A DNA stretch of 64,000 nt from Amycolatopsis marina (GTDB lineage: Bacteria > Actinomycetota > Actinomycetes > Mycobacteriales > Pseudonocardiaceae), in the NCBI RefSeq assembly GCF_900111885.1, contig NZ_FOKG01000006.1:1-64000 (forward strand), in the 5' to 3' direction. Positions 26,064 to 34,395 of this stretch are shown here, in pieces. The position numbers and the translations under genes are program-made. The notes beneath the pieces were generated by a model, which saw only the letters and a program-made list of their open reading frames with translations, made no database searches and had not been told where the DNA came from. The first letter of the stretch is position 1. The number at the start of each line of letters is the position of its first letter.

Positions 26064-27236
26064 GTGCTCACCCAGTCATTCGCCGACGCGGTCGTCGAGG
26101 CCGAGAAGATCGTCGCCGACGCCCCGCATGTCCGGTCCGAACAGGACCTCCGCGAGGGCTACGACTACCTGGCGGGCAGCATCCAGGCCGCCCTGCGGCT
26201 CGCCTGGGCCTACGAACGGGACTTCCCGTACTTCGTCCAGTCCACCGGCCCCTACAACAAGATGGGTCTGGACAACCCCGACGCGCTCTACTTCCACGCA
26301 TACTTACGTGACGACGCGGAGTACGTGGTGACGGGAACGCGGGGCAGTACGACCGACCTCAGCTTCCAGGTGCTCGACGGCGACTACTCCCCCGTCGACG
26401 TCCCGGACAGTCTCACCGCGTTCGACGATCGCGCCCTGCGAATCGACGACGACGGGACGTTCGAGCTCCGGTTCGGCCCGAAAGCCGCGGGGCCGAACTA
26501 CTTTCCACTCGGCAAGGGCGCGGCGATGCTCGTCGTCCGCGAGGTGTACAGCGACTGGGCGAACGAGCGCCGGGGCGTGATCCGGATCCGCCGTGCGGAC
26601 CTGGCCGGCGCGGCCCCGCCAGTACCCCCGGCCGATCAGGCGGCCACCCGCTACCGCGTGGCGGGCAAGATCCTGCTGAGCAGGCTTCGGACGTTCCTCA
26701 AGTTCCCCGAATGGTTCTACCTGCGCCTTCCGGTGAACACGATGACCGAGCCGAGGCGCACCCCGGGCGGTCTCAGCACCCAGTTCTCCTCCGCGGGACA
26801 CTACGACCTCGACGACGACCAGGTCATGGTCGTCACCGTGCCCGCCCTGCCCGCCTCCGACGCGCCATACCAGGGCATCCAGCTCGGCAGCATGTGGTAC
26901 CTGTCGCTGGACTACATCAACCACCAGACCAGCCTCTCCGCCGACCAGGCCAGGGTGGATCCGGACGGCAAGTTCCGGTTCGTGATCAGCGAGCGCGACC
27001 CCGGTCTCGTCAACTGGCTCGAACGGACCGGTCACCGGCGGGGATACGTGCAGATCCGTTGGCAACGGCTGGCCCGCGACCTCACAGCGGACGAGGGCCC
27101 TCAGGTGGACGTGCTGCACATCGACGATCTGCCACGGCTGCTGCCGTTCCACGAGCAGTCGCGGGTGAGCGGGCAGGAGTGGGCCGCGCGGATCGCCGCG
27201 AGGCAGGACGCGGTCGCGGCGAGGATGCTCGGCTGA
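26064..27236 (+). CDS. DUF1214-domain protein
   Basis: 390 aa. GTG start with AGGAG 6 bases upstream. The N-terminal helical region is EKIVADAPHVRSEQDLREGYDYLAG; the later part has the DUF1214-type beta region (YFPLGKGAAMLVVREVYSDW, GHYDLDDDQVMVVTVPALP, GSMWYLSLDYINHQTSLS, FVISERDPGLVNWLERTGHRRG). This arrangement and its neighbours recall Mycobacterium tuberculosis Rv3531c beside Rv3530c and Rv3529c; this recollection is from memory. The molecular role is unknown. Its stop overlaps the SDR start by one base (TGATG), and it heads the operon. Confidence 0.82.
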   Translation: MLTQSFADAVVEAEKIVADAPHVRSEQDLREGYDYLAGSIQAALRLAWAYERDFPYFVQSTGPYNKMGLDNPDALYFHAYLRDDAEYVVTGTRGSTTDLSFQVLDGDYSPVDVPDSLTAFDDRALRIDDDGTFELRFGPKAAGPNYFPLGKGAAMLVVREVYSDWANERRGVIRIRRADLAGAAPPVPPADQAATRYRVAGKILLSRLRTFLKFPEWFYLRLPVNTMTEPRRTPGGLSTQFSSAGHYDLDDDQVMVVTVPALPASDAPYQGIQLGSMWYLSLDYINHQTSLSADQARVDPDGKFRFVISERDPGLVNWLERTGHRRGYVQIRWQRLARDLTADEGPQVDVLHIDDLPRLLPFHEQSRVSGQEWAARIAARQDAVAARMLG

Positions 27237-28012
27237 TGCTGCTGCTGGACAAGGTCGTGGTGGTGTCCGGGGTGGGGCCCGGCCTCGGTAGGGCCATTGC
27301 CGTGCGGTGCGCGAAGGCCGGTGCCGACGTCGTGCTGGCCGCTCGCACGGCAGCGCGACTCGACGAGGTGGCGAGGGAGATCGTCCAACTCGGCAGGCGT
27401 GCCGTCGCCGTACCCACCGACATCACCGACGACACCTCCGCCGCCCGGCTCGCCGAGACGGCGCTCGACACGTTCGGGCACGTGGACACCCTGGTCAACA
27501 ACGCGTTCGCGATCCCATCGCTCACCAATCTGCTCGACGCCGACCTCGATGCGGTCCGGGCGGGACTGGACACGAACGTGCTCGCGGCGCTCCGGCTCAC
27601 CCGGTTGTTCGCACCCGCGCTCGCGGAGCACCGCGGCTCCGTCGTGATGATCAACTCGGCTGTGCTGCGGCATTCCCGGCGTCCCTTCGGCGCCTACAAG
27701 ATGGCGAAGGCGAGTCTGCTCGCGCTCGCGCAGAGCCTCGCGACCGAACTCGGTCCGCGCGGTGTCCGGGTCAACTCCGTGGCGCCCGGCTACATCTGGG
27801 CCGAGTCACTGCGGCAGTACTTCGCGTACCTGGCGAAGAAGCGCGGCGTGCCGCCACAGCAGGTCTACGACGAGACCGCGGCGACGATCGACCTGCGGGC
27901 GCTGCCCGAACCGGACGAGGTCGCGGACGCCGTGGTGTTCCTCGCCTCGGGGCTGGCCCGGGCGGTCACCGGACAGTGCCTCGACGTCAACGGGGGCGAG
28001 TACCACCACTGA
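27236..28012 (+). CDS. short-chain dehydrogenase/reductase
   Basis: 258 aa. Cofactor motif VVSGVGPGLGRAIA (Gly-rich, residues 8-21), NNAFA where classical enzymes have NNAG, then NSAV with the catalytic Ser and AYKMAKASLL with the YxxxK pair. The C-terminus (LASGLARAVTGQCLDVNGGEY) is the usual substrate-lid/end motif. NAD(P)-dependent oxidoreductase; by position it acts on the same substrate as the DUF1214 partner and the sulfotransferase. It corresponds in layout to Rv3530c. Translational coupling with the upstream gene is clear from the one-base overlap. Confidence 0.92.
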   Translation: MLLLDKVVVVSGVGPGLGRAIAVRCAKAGADVVLAARTAARLDEVAREIVQLGRRAVAVPTDITDDTSAARLAETALDTFGHVDTLVNNAFAIPSLTNLLDADLDAVRAGLDTNVLAALRLTRLFAPALAEHRGSVVMINSAVLRHSRRPFGAYKMAKASLLALAQSLATELGPRGVRVNSVAPGYIWAESLRQYFAYLAKKRGVPPQQVYDETAATIDLRALPEPDEVADAVVFLASGLARAVTGQCLDVNGGEYHH

Positions 28013-28202
28013 GAGGGGTCTGAGAACCGCGAATTGCGTGGCCGTGGTGATGTGTGGAACTCGGCCGACGAAGTCCCGCTGTCGAGGCGGCAGGGCGTCA
28101 ACCAGCAGAACTGGACAGTCGCCGGAAACCAGAGCCCTGGCGACTCGATCGCGGACCCGAGTCCTCGCCACGGACACTGAACCACAGCATCGGGAGCAGG
28201 AG

Positions 28203-29357
28203 ATGGACACCGAACGAACGAACGTCGGCACCGTCGCCGATCTGCACGCGTCGGCCAGCAGGATCACCGGTCTCGACGACTTCGGCGGGGACGAGCACCG
28301 TGAGGGCCTCGCGGTGCTGCTGGAATCGTACGAACGGGACGCGCTGCTGACCCCACGGGGCAGCAAGGTCGCGCGCGCGTTCCTGCGCGGAGCGCTGATC
28401 TCCCGGTTGCTCAGCGAATCGGCATGGCGGGCGCACCCCGAGCACGCCGATGTGCCGATCGACCGGCCGATCTTCGTGACCGGTCTGCCCCGCACCGGAA
28501 CCACCGCACTGCACCGGCTGCTGACAGAGGACCCGGCACACCAGGGTCTCGAACTGTGGCTCACGGAGGTTCCCCGACCCCGTCCGCCCCGTTCCACCTG
28601 GGCGGCGGATCCCGTGTTCCAGGGGATCCAGGCCGGGTACGACCAGCACCACGTCGAGCATCCCGAGTTCATGGGGCTGCACTACACCTCCGCCGAACAG
28701 GTCGAGGAATGCTGGCAACTGCTCCGGCAGTCGGCGATGTCGATTTCCTACGAGTGCTTTGCCTACCTGCCGACGTACTCGGCCTGGCTCGCCGAGCAGG
28801 ACTGGACCACCGCGTATCGCAGGCATCGCAGGAATCTCCAGCTCATCGGGCTGCCGGACGCGGACCGCCGCTGGGTTCTGAAGAATCCCAGTCACCTGTT
28901 CGCGCTCGACGCCCTGCTCGAGATCTACCCCGACGCGCTGATCATCCAGACCCACCGCTCGCCGCGGACCGCGATCGCCTCGGTCGCCAGCCTCACCGAG
29001 CAGGCCACAGCGGGCTGGTCGGAGGTATTCCACGGCGAAGTCGTCGGTCGCACCCAACTGGAACTCTGGTCCCGTGGCCTCGACGCGTTCACAGCCGAGC
29101 GGGCGAAGCACGATCCCGCGCGGTTTTTCGACGTCGACTACGCAGACTTCGTGGCCGATCCGATCGGCACGGTCGAGTCGATCTACGACCACTTCGGACT
29201 GGAGATGACGCAGGCGGCGCGGGCGGCGATGACCGAACTGCACACCGCGAGCACGTCCGGCGGCCGCAGACCCGCGCACCGCTACACCCTCGACGACTTC
29301 GGCCTCACGGCAGCGGACGTGGACGCGCGTTTCGCGAACGCAGCCGGTGGCGCGTGA
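28203..29357 (+). CDS. PAPS-dependent sulfotransferase
   Basis: 384 aa. The 5'-phosphosulfate loop is FVTGLPRTGTTALHRLL (about residues 97-113), and the 3'-phosphate region is QTHRSPRTAIASVASL (about residue 258). The family block RWVLKNPSHLFALDALLEIYPDA lies between them. It transfers a sulfonate from PAPS to a hydroxyl or amine of a small acceptor, possibly a lipid or sterol. A 190-bp gap separates it from the SDR; the gap has no obvious terminator and may hold a promoter. GGGAG lies 7 bases before the ATG. The layout matches Rv3529c. PAPS can be supplied by the nearby cysD-cysNC. Confidence 0.9.
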   Translation: MDTERTNVGTVADLHASASRITGLDDFGGDEHREGLAVLLESYERDALLTPRGSKVARAFLRGALISRLLSESAWRAHPEHADVPIDRPIFVTGLPRTGTTALHRLLTEDPAHQGLELWLTEVPRPRPPRSTWAADPVFQGIQAGYDQHHVEHPEFMGLHYTSAEQVEECWQLLRQSAMSISYECFAYLPTYSAWLAEQDWTTAYRRHRRNLQLIGLPDADRRWVLKNPSHLFALDALLEIYPDALIIQTHRSPRTAIASVASLTEQATAGWSEVFHGEVVGRTQLELWSRGLDAFTAERAKHDPARFFDVDYADFVADPIGTVESIYDHFGLEMTQAARAAMTELHTASTSGGRRPAHRYTLDDFGLTAADVDARFANAAGGA

Positions 29358-29568
29358 ACCGTGCGGCGATCCCGCCTTCGCGTTGCTGTCCACGGTGGCG
29401 TTTCCGTCGTGAAGCTTTCGGCTCCGGTCGGGCGGCGCGGCGAGTTCCCGCTCCCGCCTCCGACTGTGGGATGACACGTGACGCGACCGCGGGGGCATGC
29501 GCCCGCGGCGCCGCCCTGGCTAGCGTGGCCCGATCAGTCGGCGAACTTGCGAGGACGGGGAGCGGATC

Positions 29569-30543
29569 TTGGCCGGGTACACCAGACGAACCATGCTCAG
29601 CAGGGCCGCGATGGCAGGGTCGACAGCCGTCATGGCGAGCGCGGCAGGAATATCCTCGGCGTACGCCGACACACCCCCCGCAGCTCGCCGCGGGCGCAGG
29701 ACCGCGACCTTCGTCTTCGCCAACGGCGCGAACGGCAGTTCCAGCACTCCGAACGATCTCGCCCTGCGCGGCCATCGGTGCGTCGGCGTCGAACTCCCCG
29801 GGCAGGCGGCGGCGGACGGTCAGTTCCGCCTCTCCTACCAAGCGCCACAGGATCTGGCTGCACTGGCGACCGAGCCCTCCCCGCTGATCGGGGTGACGCC
29901 GCGCGACCACCTGGGCGCGACTGTCGACGTCGTGCGCAGGGCGGCCCTGCTCGGCGATCCGGTGGTGTTGGTGGGCAGCAGTATCGGTGGCGCGATCACG
30001 AGTCTGGTTGCCAACGAGGTGCCGCACCTCATCGACAAGCTCGTCTACGACACCGCCTTCTGCTGTGTGGACCTGCCCACGCCGAACGAGTACCTGAGTA
30101 CCCCGGAAGGGTCGGCAACGGAAGCGGGCAGCCTGCTGGGATTCCTGGTGGCCGACCCCGCCGTCGTCGGCGCCGTTCGGTCGAACTGGCGAACCGCCGA
30201 CCGGGAGGTGCTGGCCGCGGCGAAGCACGCGCTGCTCGACGACGGCACCCAGGCGGAGTTCCTCGCATTCCTCAACCAGCTCGCGCCCGACGAACTCCTG
30301 ACGACAAGCGACACCGACTCCCGAGGGCAGCGCGAAACGTGGGGGCGCATCCCGCGCGCCTACATCCGGCACACCCGCGACCTGTTCCTGCCACTCGCGC
30401 TGCAGGACAGGATGATCCGTGAGGCCGACAGGCTCACCCCACACAACCGCTTCGAGGTCTATGACCTGGACTGTGCGCACCTGCTCAGCGCCCGCCTGCA
30501 CGAGCATTACATCGACGTACTCGACCGCCTGGCGCCCTGCTGA
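29569..30543 (+). CDS. Tat-exported alpha/beta hydrolase
   Basis: 324 aa from TTG at 29569, with GGGGAG 6 bases upstream. The twin-arginine signal is YTRRTMLSRAAMAG with a hydrophobic stretch and ASSAYA-type cleavage (SSAYAD) near residue 34. The nucleophile elbow is VLVGSSIGGAITS. A likely acid and His are in the C-terminal third; DLDCAHLLSARLHEHY supplies the His. It resembles esterases of the EstC/pyrethroid-hydrolase type. Secretion suggests action on an external ester. A near-palindrome at 29488-29509 (CCGCGGG arms) precedes it and may terminate the sulfotransferase transcript. Confidence 0.85.
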   Translation: MAGYTRRTMLSRAAMAGSTAVMASAAGISSAYADTPPAARRGRRTATFVFANGANGSSSTPNDLALRGHRCVGVELPGQAAADGQFRLSYQAPQDLAALATEPSPLIGVTPRDHLGATVDVVRRAALLGDPVVLVGSSIGGAITSLVANEVPHLIDKLVYDTAFCCVDLPTPNEYLSTPEGSATEAGSLLGFLVADPAVVGAVRSNWRTADREVLAAAKHALLDDGTQAEFLAFLNQLAPDELLTTSDTDSRGQRETWGRIPRAYIRHTRDLFLPLALQDRMIREADRLTPHNRFEVYDLDCAHLLSARLHEHYIDVLDRLAPC

Positions 30544-30637
30544 CCGAAAAGTGGAATCCGTGGTGCCGTAGGGGATTATCCGCCGTACTGGCGGGCACCC
30601 GGCAACGGAGCAACCGCAGGCCGACGAAGGGAGCAGC

Positions 30638-30796
30638 GTGAACGAGGCGGAGCGGAGCAGAGGTGAACACCCCTCGGAGCCGGCGGAGGGCAGCAGGCAG
30701 GCAGGCGAACAGGCCGAGGCCAAGGCCGCCCGGCGCGACAGGGACGAGACCACAGGAGACACCGACGAGTCACGGAACCGGCCAGGACACGACTGA
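30638..30796 (+). CDS. small charged protein
   Basis: 52 aa from GTG at 30638, with AGGGAG 6 bases upstream. The sequence is almost entirely Glu, Arg, Ala, Gly and Asp (for example SRQAGEQAEAKAARRDRDE), so it is probably disordered. It ends 9 bases before the next gene in the same direction, which suggests cotranscription. It is too short and biased to name; the good start signal and codon use favour a real gene. Confidence 0.45.
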   Translation: MNEAERSRGEHPSEPAEGSRQAGEQAEAKAARRDRDETTGDTDESRNRPGHD

Positions 30797-30805
30797 GCTG
30801 AGACA

Positions 30806-31339
30806 ATGCAGACGTTCCTGCCCGTCCCGGACTTCGCCGAGACCGCCCGGATCCTGGATGTCCGTCGCCTCGGCAAACAGCGGGTCGAGGCACTGCAGTT
30901 GCTGCGGGCACTGACGGTGCCCGGGCACGGCTGGCGCCATCACCCCGCCGCCGCGATGTGGGCGGGCTACGAGGAGGCGCTGACCCGCTACGGTCTGGAA
31001 ATCTGTGCACACTGGTCCGCCGGGGGCAGGGCGGACACGTGTGCCGCCAGCCTCCGAACGGACCTGCGGGTCGCGCTAGGGCGGACCACGGTGCGCGACG
31101 TGACCGAGTTGTCGGCAGCGGGGGAACTTCCACCGTGGATCGGCGACGCCGACTTCCATCGCGGCCACCAGTCGGCGCTCGTGCGCAAGGATCCCGGCCA
31201 CTACCGTGCCTGGTTTCCCGGGGTACCTGACGACCTGCCCTACGTCTGGCCCAGCTCCGACCGGCAACGCCTGAGTCTCGGCGCTGCGGAAACGCGCGCC
31301 GCGGCCACGAGGACGCGGAAGGGTTCAGCCCGCGAGTGA
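30806..31339 (+). CDS. MSMEG_6728-family protein, DNA-glycosylase-like
   Basis: 177 aa. Starts MQTFLPVPDFAETARILDVRRLGKQRVEA, followed by GWRHHPAAAMWAGYEEAL, GGRADTCAASL, PPWIGDADFHRGHQSALVRKDPGHY and DDLPYVWP. This is the MSMEG_6728 family, distantly like pyrimidine-dimer DNA glycosylase (endonuclease V of T4); the N-terminal MQTFLP segment and RLGKQR fit that relation. Enzyme activity is not proven for the family. The Arg-rich tail (residues 160-177) may be extra. The 3' end overlaps the convergent STAS gene by 15 bp. Confidence 0.8.
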   Translation: MQTFLPVPDFAETARILDVRRLGKQRVEALQLLRALTVPGHGWRHHPAAAMWAGYEEALTRYGLEICAHWSAGGRADTCAASLRTDLRVALGRTTVRDVTELSAAGELPPWIGDADFHRGHQSALVRKDPGHYRAWFPGVPDDLPYVWPSSDRQRLSLGAAETRAAATRTRKGSARE

Positions 31340-31735
31340 CAGCTGCCGCAGACTCTGCACAGCCTGTGGCACCGTCTCACAGATACGGAAGCGCTCGGTG
31401 AGTCCGGTCAGTGCCAACGGTCGCAGGACAACCCGTCCCGTGCATGCCAGGGACAACGGCTTGCGCGACCGCCGCGCCTGTTCGTCGGCATCGACCAGTA
31501 CGGTCAGTCCGCTGCAGCCGCAGAAGGTGACCCCGAGAAGGTCGATCACGAGCCCCGATGGGTGCTCGCCCAGTGCCGAACTCACGGCGCTGCTGACAGT
31601 GCCACTGGTGCACAGATCGACCTCACCGATGATCTGCACGATGCCGACATCCGCCGATTTGGCACGACGTACCGTCAGCCACTCCTCCGCACGAGCTGAA
31701 CCGGGAACGGATGTAGTTGGGGTGGTTGTGTCCAT
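31325..31735 (-). CDS. STAS-domain anti-sigma factor antagonist
   Basis: 136 aa. STAS fold with VGIVQIIGEVDLCTSGTV and the phospho-acceptor region FCGCSGLTVLVDADEQARR, in which the Ser after CGC is the expected kinase target. Unphosphorylated antagonist binds an anti-sigma kinase and frees a SigB/SigF-type factor. No kinase or sigma gene is adjacent, so it is an orphan. ATG with GGAGG 8 bases upstream. The disordered N-terminal 20 residues are Thr/Ser-rich. Confidence 0.88.
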   Translation of the reverse strand: MDTTTPTTSVPGSARAEEWLTVRRAKSADVGIVQIIGEVDLCTSGTVSSAVSSALGEHPSGLVIDLLGVTFCGCSGLTVLVDADEQARRSRKPLSLACTGRVVLRPLALTGLTERFRICETVPQAVQSLRQLSLAG

Positions 31736-32135
31736 GGGACAGCCTCCTCACACGCGATTTGCTGTGTGGAGTAGCACCAACTCGTAACTTCGACGTCAGC
31801 GTCTAGCCGGGCGCAGCTCCGGACGGCTGTTGACTCAACCGAACACCTCGACCGTAACGCGACTGACAGCAGGACACAACTGGGTCACGAGTGAATAACG
31901 AGTTACGTATGACCAGCGATTTTGCGCCCGCTTTTCGATTAATCGGAATCGATCCGCCACGTATCGCCGCATCCGCGCATAAGCGCCGCTCACGCCTGAC
32001 GCGAGTACTCAAATCGCCGACCAAGGCTGACGGATTCGCGATTGCGACACACCACTGCCGGGCCGCCTGCCTCACCCGAAAAGGGACGTCCGAAATACCT
32101 TTGAGATCCCGCCCGTCGGCGACGCTGACCGCTGA
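31736..32135. other. intergenic region, no supported gene
   Basis: 400 bp. The stretch at 31880-31960 is AT-richer than its surroundings (GAATAACGAGTTACG, TTTTCGATTAATCGG) and probably contains the STAS promoter on the minus strand. The ORFs here have poor start signals and compositions unlike neighbouring genes. No repeat or hairpin was noted apart from the short ATTAAT palindrome. Confidence 0.5.
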
Positions 32136-33086
32136 TCAGGTGGGAGCCACCGCCGTCAACCGGTCCAGTTGCACACGCAGTGCGTCCCCCGTCAGGTCCG
32201 GCCTGCCACCTGCGCGCTCGACGCTGCTCGCGGCGGCCGCGACCGCGGTCCGTGCGGCCTGTGGCGGAGGCGCACCGTGGTCGAGGGCCACAGTCAACGC
32301 CGCAGTGAAGGCGTCGCCGGCACCGGTGGTGTCCACGACCTCGGTGTCGATCAGCGGCAGGAACACCTGGCCGTCGGGCCAGACAACGGCATTACCCTTC
32401 CCCGCCACGTCGACGGCGACCAGCGAAGGGCCGCTGCGCAGCAGCTCCCGGCCCACGCGCAGCCCGTCGTCCGCACCACCGATCCGTTCGCCGCAGAAGA
32501 GTTCGGCTTCCTTCGCATCCAGCCGGAAGACGTCGGCAGCCGCGAGCAGCGCCGCCCCGCGATCGTCCTGAGCGGGTGCGCCGTCCAGCACGACGCGCGC
32601 GCCGCCCGTCTTGCCGAGACGAGCCGCCGTCAGCGCGGCAGCGGACGGTTGCTGTAGCTGCACGAGAACGGATCCGGCGGGCTCGAGCAGCGAGCGGGCG
32701 GCCTCGACGTCGGATTCCGTGAGCAGGACGTCCGTGGGCAGGTCCTCCAAGTATCGCCAGCCGCCATCGGGTTCGAGAACGTCCACGATCAGCCCGGTGC
32801 TCGCGTCCTGCCGCCGGACCACACCCGACACGTCGATCCCGTCCGAACGCGCCTGCCGCAGTACGTTGTCGCCGGCCTGATCGTCCCCGACCACCCCGAT
32901 GAGCGCGGTGCCCGCCCCGAGCTGCGCGCAGGCGACCGCCTGGTTGGCGCCCTTGCCACCGAGCATTTCCTGCCGCCGCCGCACGGGCACCGCTCCTCCC
33001 TTGGCCGGCATCTCGTCCACCGAGAGCACGAGATCCCTGGCGATCTGCCCGACGACGACGATCTCCGGACTGTTTCCGCGTGCCAT
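32136..33086 (-). CDS. rbsK: ribokinase (PfkB family)
   Basis: 316 aa. N-terminal signature MLGGKGANQAVACAQLGAG and C-terminal active-site block DTTGAGDAFTAALTVAL, where Asp is the catalytic base. IVVVGQIARDLVLSVDEMP is the N-terminal strand. It phosphorylates ribose or a related sugar or nucleoside in the cytoplasm. ATG at 33086 is chosen from family length; the longer open frame beyond it is not protein-like. No ribose transporter is adjacent, so substrate assignment is by family only. Confidence 0.88.
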   Translation of the reverse strand: MARGNSPEIVVVGQIARDLVLSVDEMPAKGGAVPVRRRQEMLGGKGANQAVACAQLGAGTALIGVVGDDQAGDNVLRQARSDGIDVSGVVRRQDASTGLIVDVLEPDGGWRYLEDLPTDVLLTESDVEAARSLLEPAGSVLVQLQQPSAAALTAARLGKTGGARVVLDGAPAQDDRGAALLAAADVFRLDAKEAELFCGERIGGADDGLRVGRELLRSGPSLVAVDVAGKGNAVVWPDGQVFLPLIDTEVVDTTGAGDAFTAALTVALDHGAPPPQAARTAVAAAASSVERAGGRPDLTGDALRVQLDRLTAVAPT

Positions 33087-33213
33087 ACCAAGCGGGTACC
33101 CGGGCCACGGCCGCGGCATTCCCCGGTTAGCCGAAGGTCGCGGCGGCAACCCTCTGCCCGCGGTACCACTACAGCGGGCCGCCTCGCGCCACAGCGGAAG
33201 GACCTGGTGGACG

Positions 33214-34395
33214 ATGACGGAAACCGTGAGACTGGGCAGAATTCTCGGCGTTCGCGTCGGCCTGCACTGGAGCGTGCTCGGAATCGTCCTGCTGCTGGTG
33301 CTCGGGCTGAGCACGACACAGCTGCCCGACGTGCTTCCCGGGTATCCGGCCTGGGCGTACGTGCTCACCGCCGTCGCCATCGCGTTGCTGTTCGCGATCT
33401 CGCTCCTCGCGCACGAGGTCTCACACGCGGTCGTCGCCCGCCGCAACGGTATCGAGGTCGACGGGATCACCCTGTGGCTGCTCGGCGGAGTGGCCCGGCT
33501 CCGTTCGGAGCCTCGCACTCCCGGTGCGGACCTGCGAGTGGCGGTGATCGGCCCGCTGACCAGCATCGGTTGTGGTGCGCTGTTCGGCCTCGCGGCCTTC
33601 CTGGTGAGCATCGGCGACCTGCATCCGCTGCTCCGCGTGCTGTTCCTGTACCTGGCCGGGGTGAACGTCCTGCTCGCGGTGTTCAACATGATTCCCGCTG
33701 CCCCATTGGACGGCGGCCGCGTCCTCCGGGCCGCGGTCTGGGCGTGGCGCGGTGACCGGCTGATGGCTGCTGTCTGGAGTGCGCGGGCGGGCAGGTGGTT
33801 CGGTTTCCTGCTGATCACCCTCGGCCTCGTCCGGTTGTTGCTCGGCTACGGCCTGGGTTTGTGGTGGATCCTGATCGGACTCTTCGTGGTCCACGTCGCC
33901 AGTGCCGAGGAACAGCGGGCACGGCTGGGGACCGCGTTGTCGGGCATGCGCGTGGATGACGTCATGACTCCCGAGCCCGACACCGCGCACGGCGACCGGA
34001 ACGTGTCCGACTTCCTGCGCGACGTCGCACTGGTACGCAGGCATTCCGCGTTCCCGCTACTCGATGACTCGGGCAGGCTGCAGGGAATGGTGACGCTCAA
34101 CCGGCTGCGGGGCGTGGCCCCCGGCGAGCGAGAGCGGACACCGTTGCGCGCGGTGGCCTGTCCCCCTGCCGAGATCGTCCTTGCCGAACCCGGCGAGCCA
34201 CTGACCGCCCTGCTGCCGCGGCTGGGCTCCTGCGCCGATGGGCGAGCTCTCGTCTACGACCGGGGAACGCTGGTCGGGATTGTCACCCCGAGCGATGTCA
34301 GCAGAGCAGTCGCGCTGTCCGGGCTCGGTGTCACCTGGCACGAAGGCGCCGACGTGACGAATGAGACCGGCAACGGGTACCGCACGAGGCACTAG
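33214..34395 (+). CDS. site-2 protease family protein with CBS domains (Rip3-like)
   Basis: 393 aa. Zinc motif HEVSH (His67-Glu68-His71) in the first helices, second ligand region NMIPAAPLDGGRV with Asp166, and about six membrane helices in residues 1-235. The C-terminal half has two CBS-type units, the first beginning MRVDDVMTPEPDTAHGDRNV. This M50B plus CBS layout is that of mycobacterial Rip3. It cleaves membrane-spanning substrates such as anti-sigma factors; the target is unknown. The stop codon shares the palindrome CTAG (34392-34395) with the stop of the convergent gene. Confidence 0.9.
   Translation: MTETVRLGRILGVRVGLHWSVLGIVLLLVLGLSTTQLPDVLPGYPAWAYVLTAVAIALLFAISLLAHEVSHAVVARRNGIEVDGITLWLLGGVARLRSEPRTPGADLRVAVIGPLTSIGCGALFGLAAFLVSIGDLHPLLRVLFLYLAGVNVLLAVFNMIPAAPLDGGRVLRAAVWAWRGDRLMAAVWSARAGRWFGFLLITLGLVRLLLGYGLGLWWILIGLFVVHVASAEEQRARLGTALSGMRVDDVMTPEPDTAHGDRNVSDFLRDVALVRRHSAFPLLDDSGRLQGMVTLNRLRGVAPGERERTPLRAVACPPAEIVLAEPGEPLTALLPRLGSCADGRALVYDRGTLVGIVTPSDVSRAVALSGLGVTWHEGADVTNETGNGYRTRH

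Noticed and set aside
27762..28202. 5' extension of the sulfotransferase gene to 27762
   Set aside because: That frame is antiparallel-type shadow inside the SDR gene; the ATG at 28203 has an RBS and a normal N-terminus.
33087..33818. 5' extension of ribokinase frame (to 560 aa)
   Set aside because: The extra part is antisense to the site-2 protease gene and Ser/Arg/Thr-rich.
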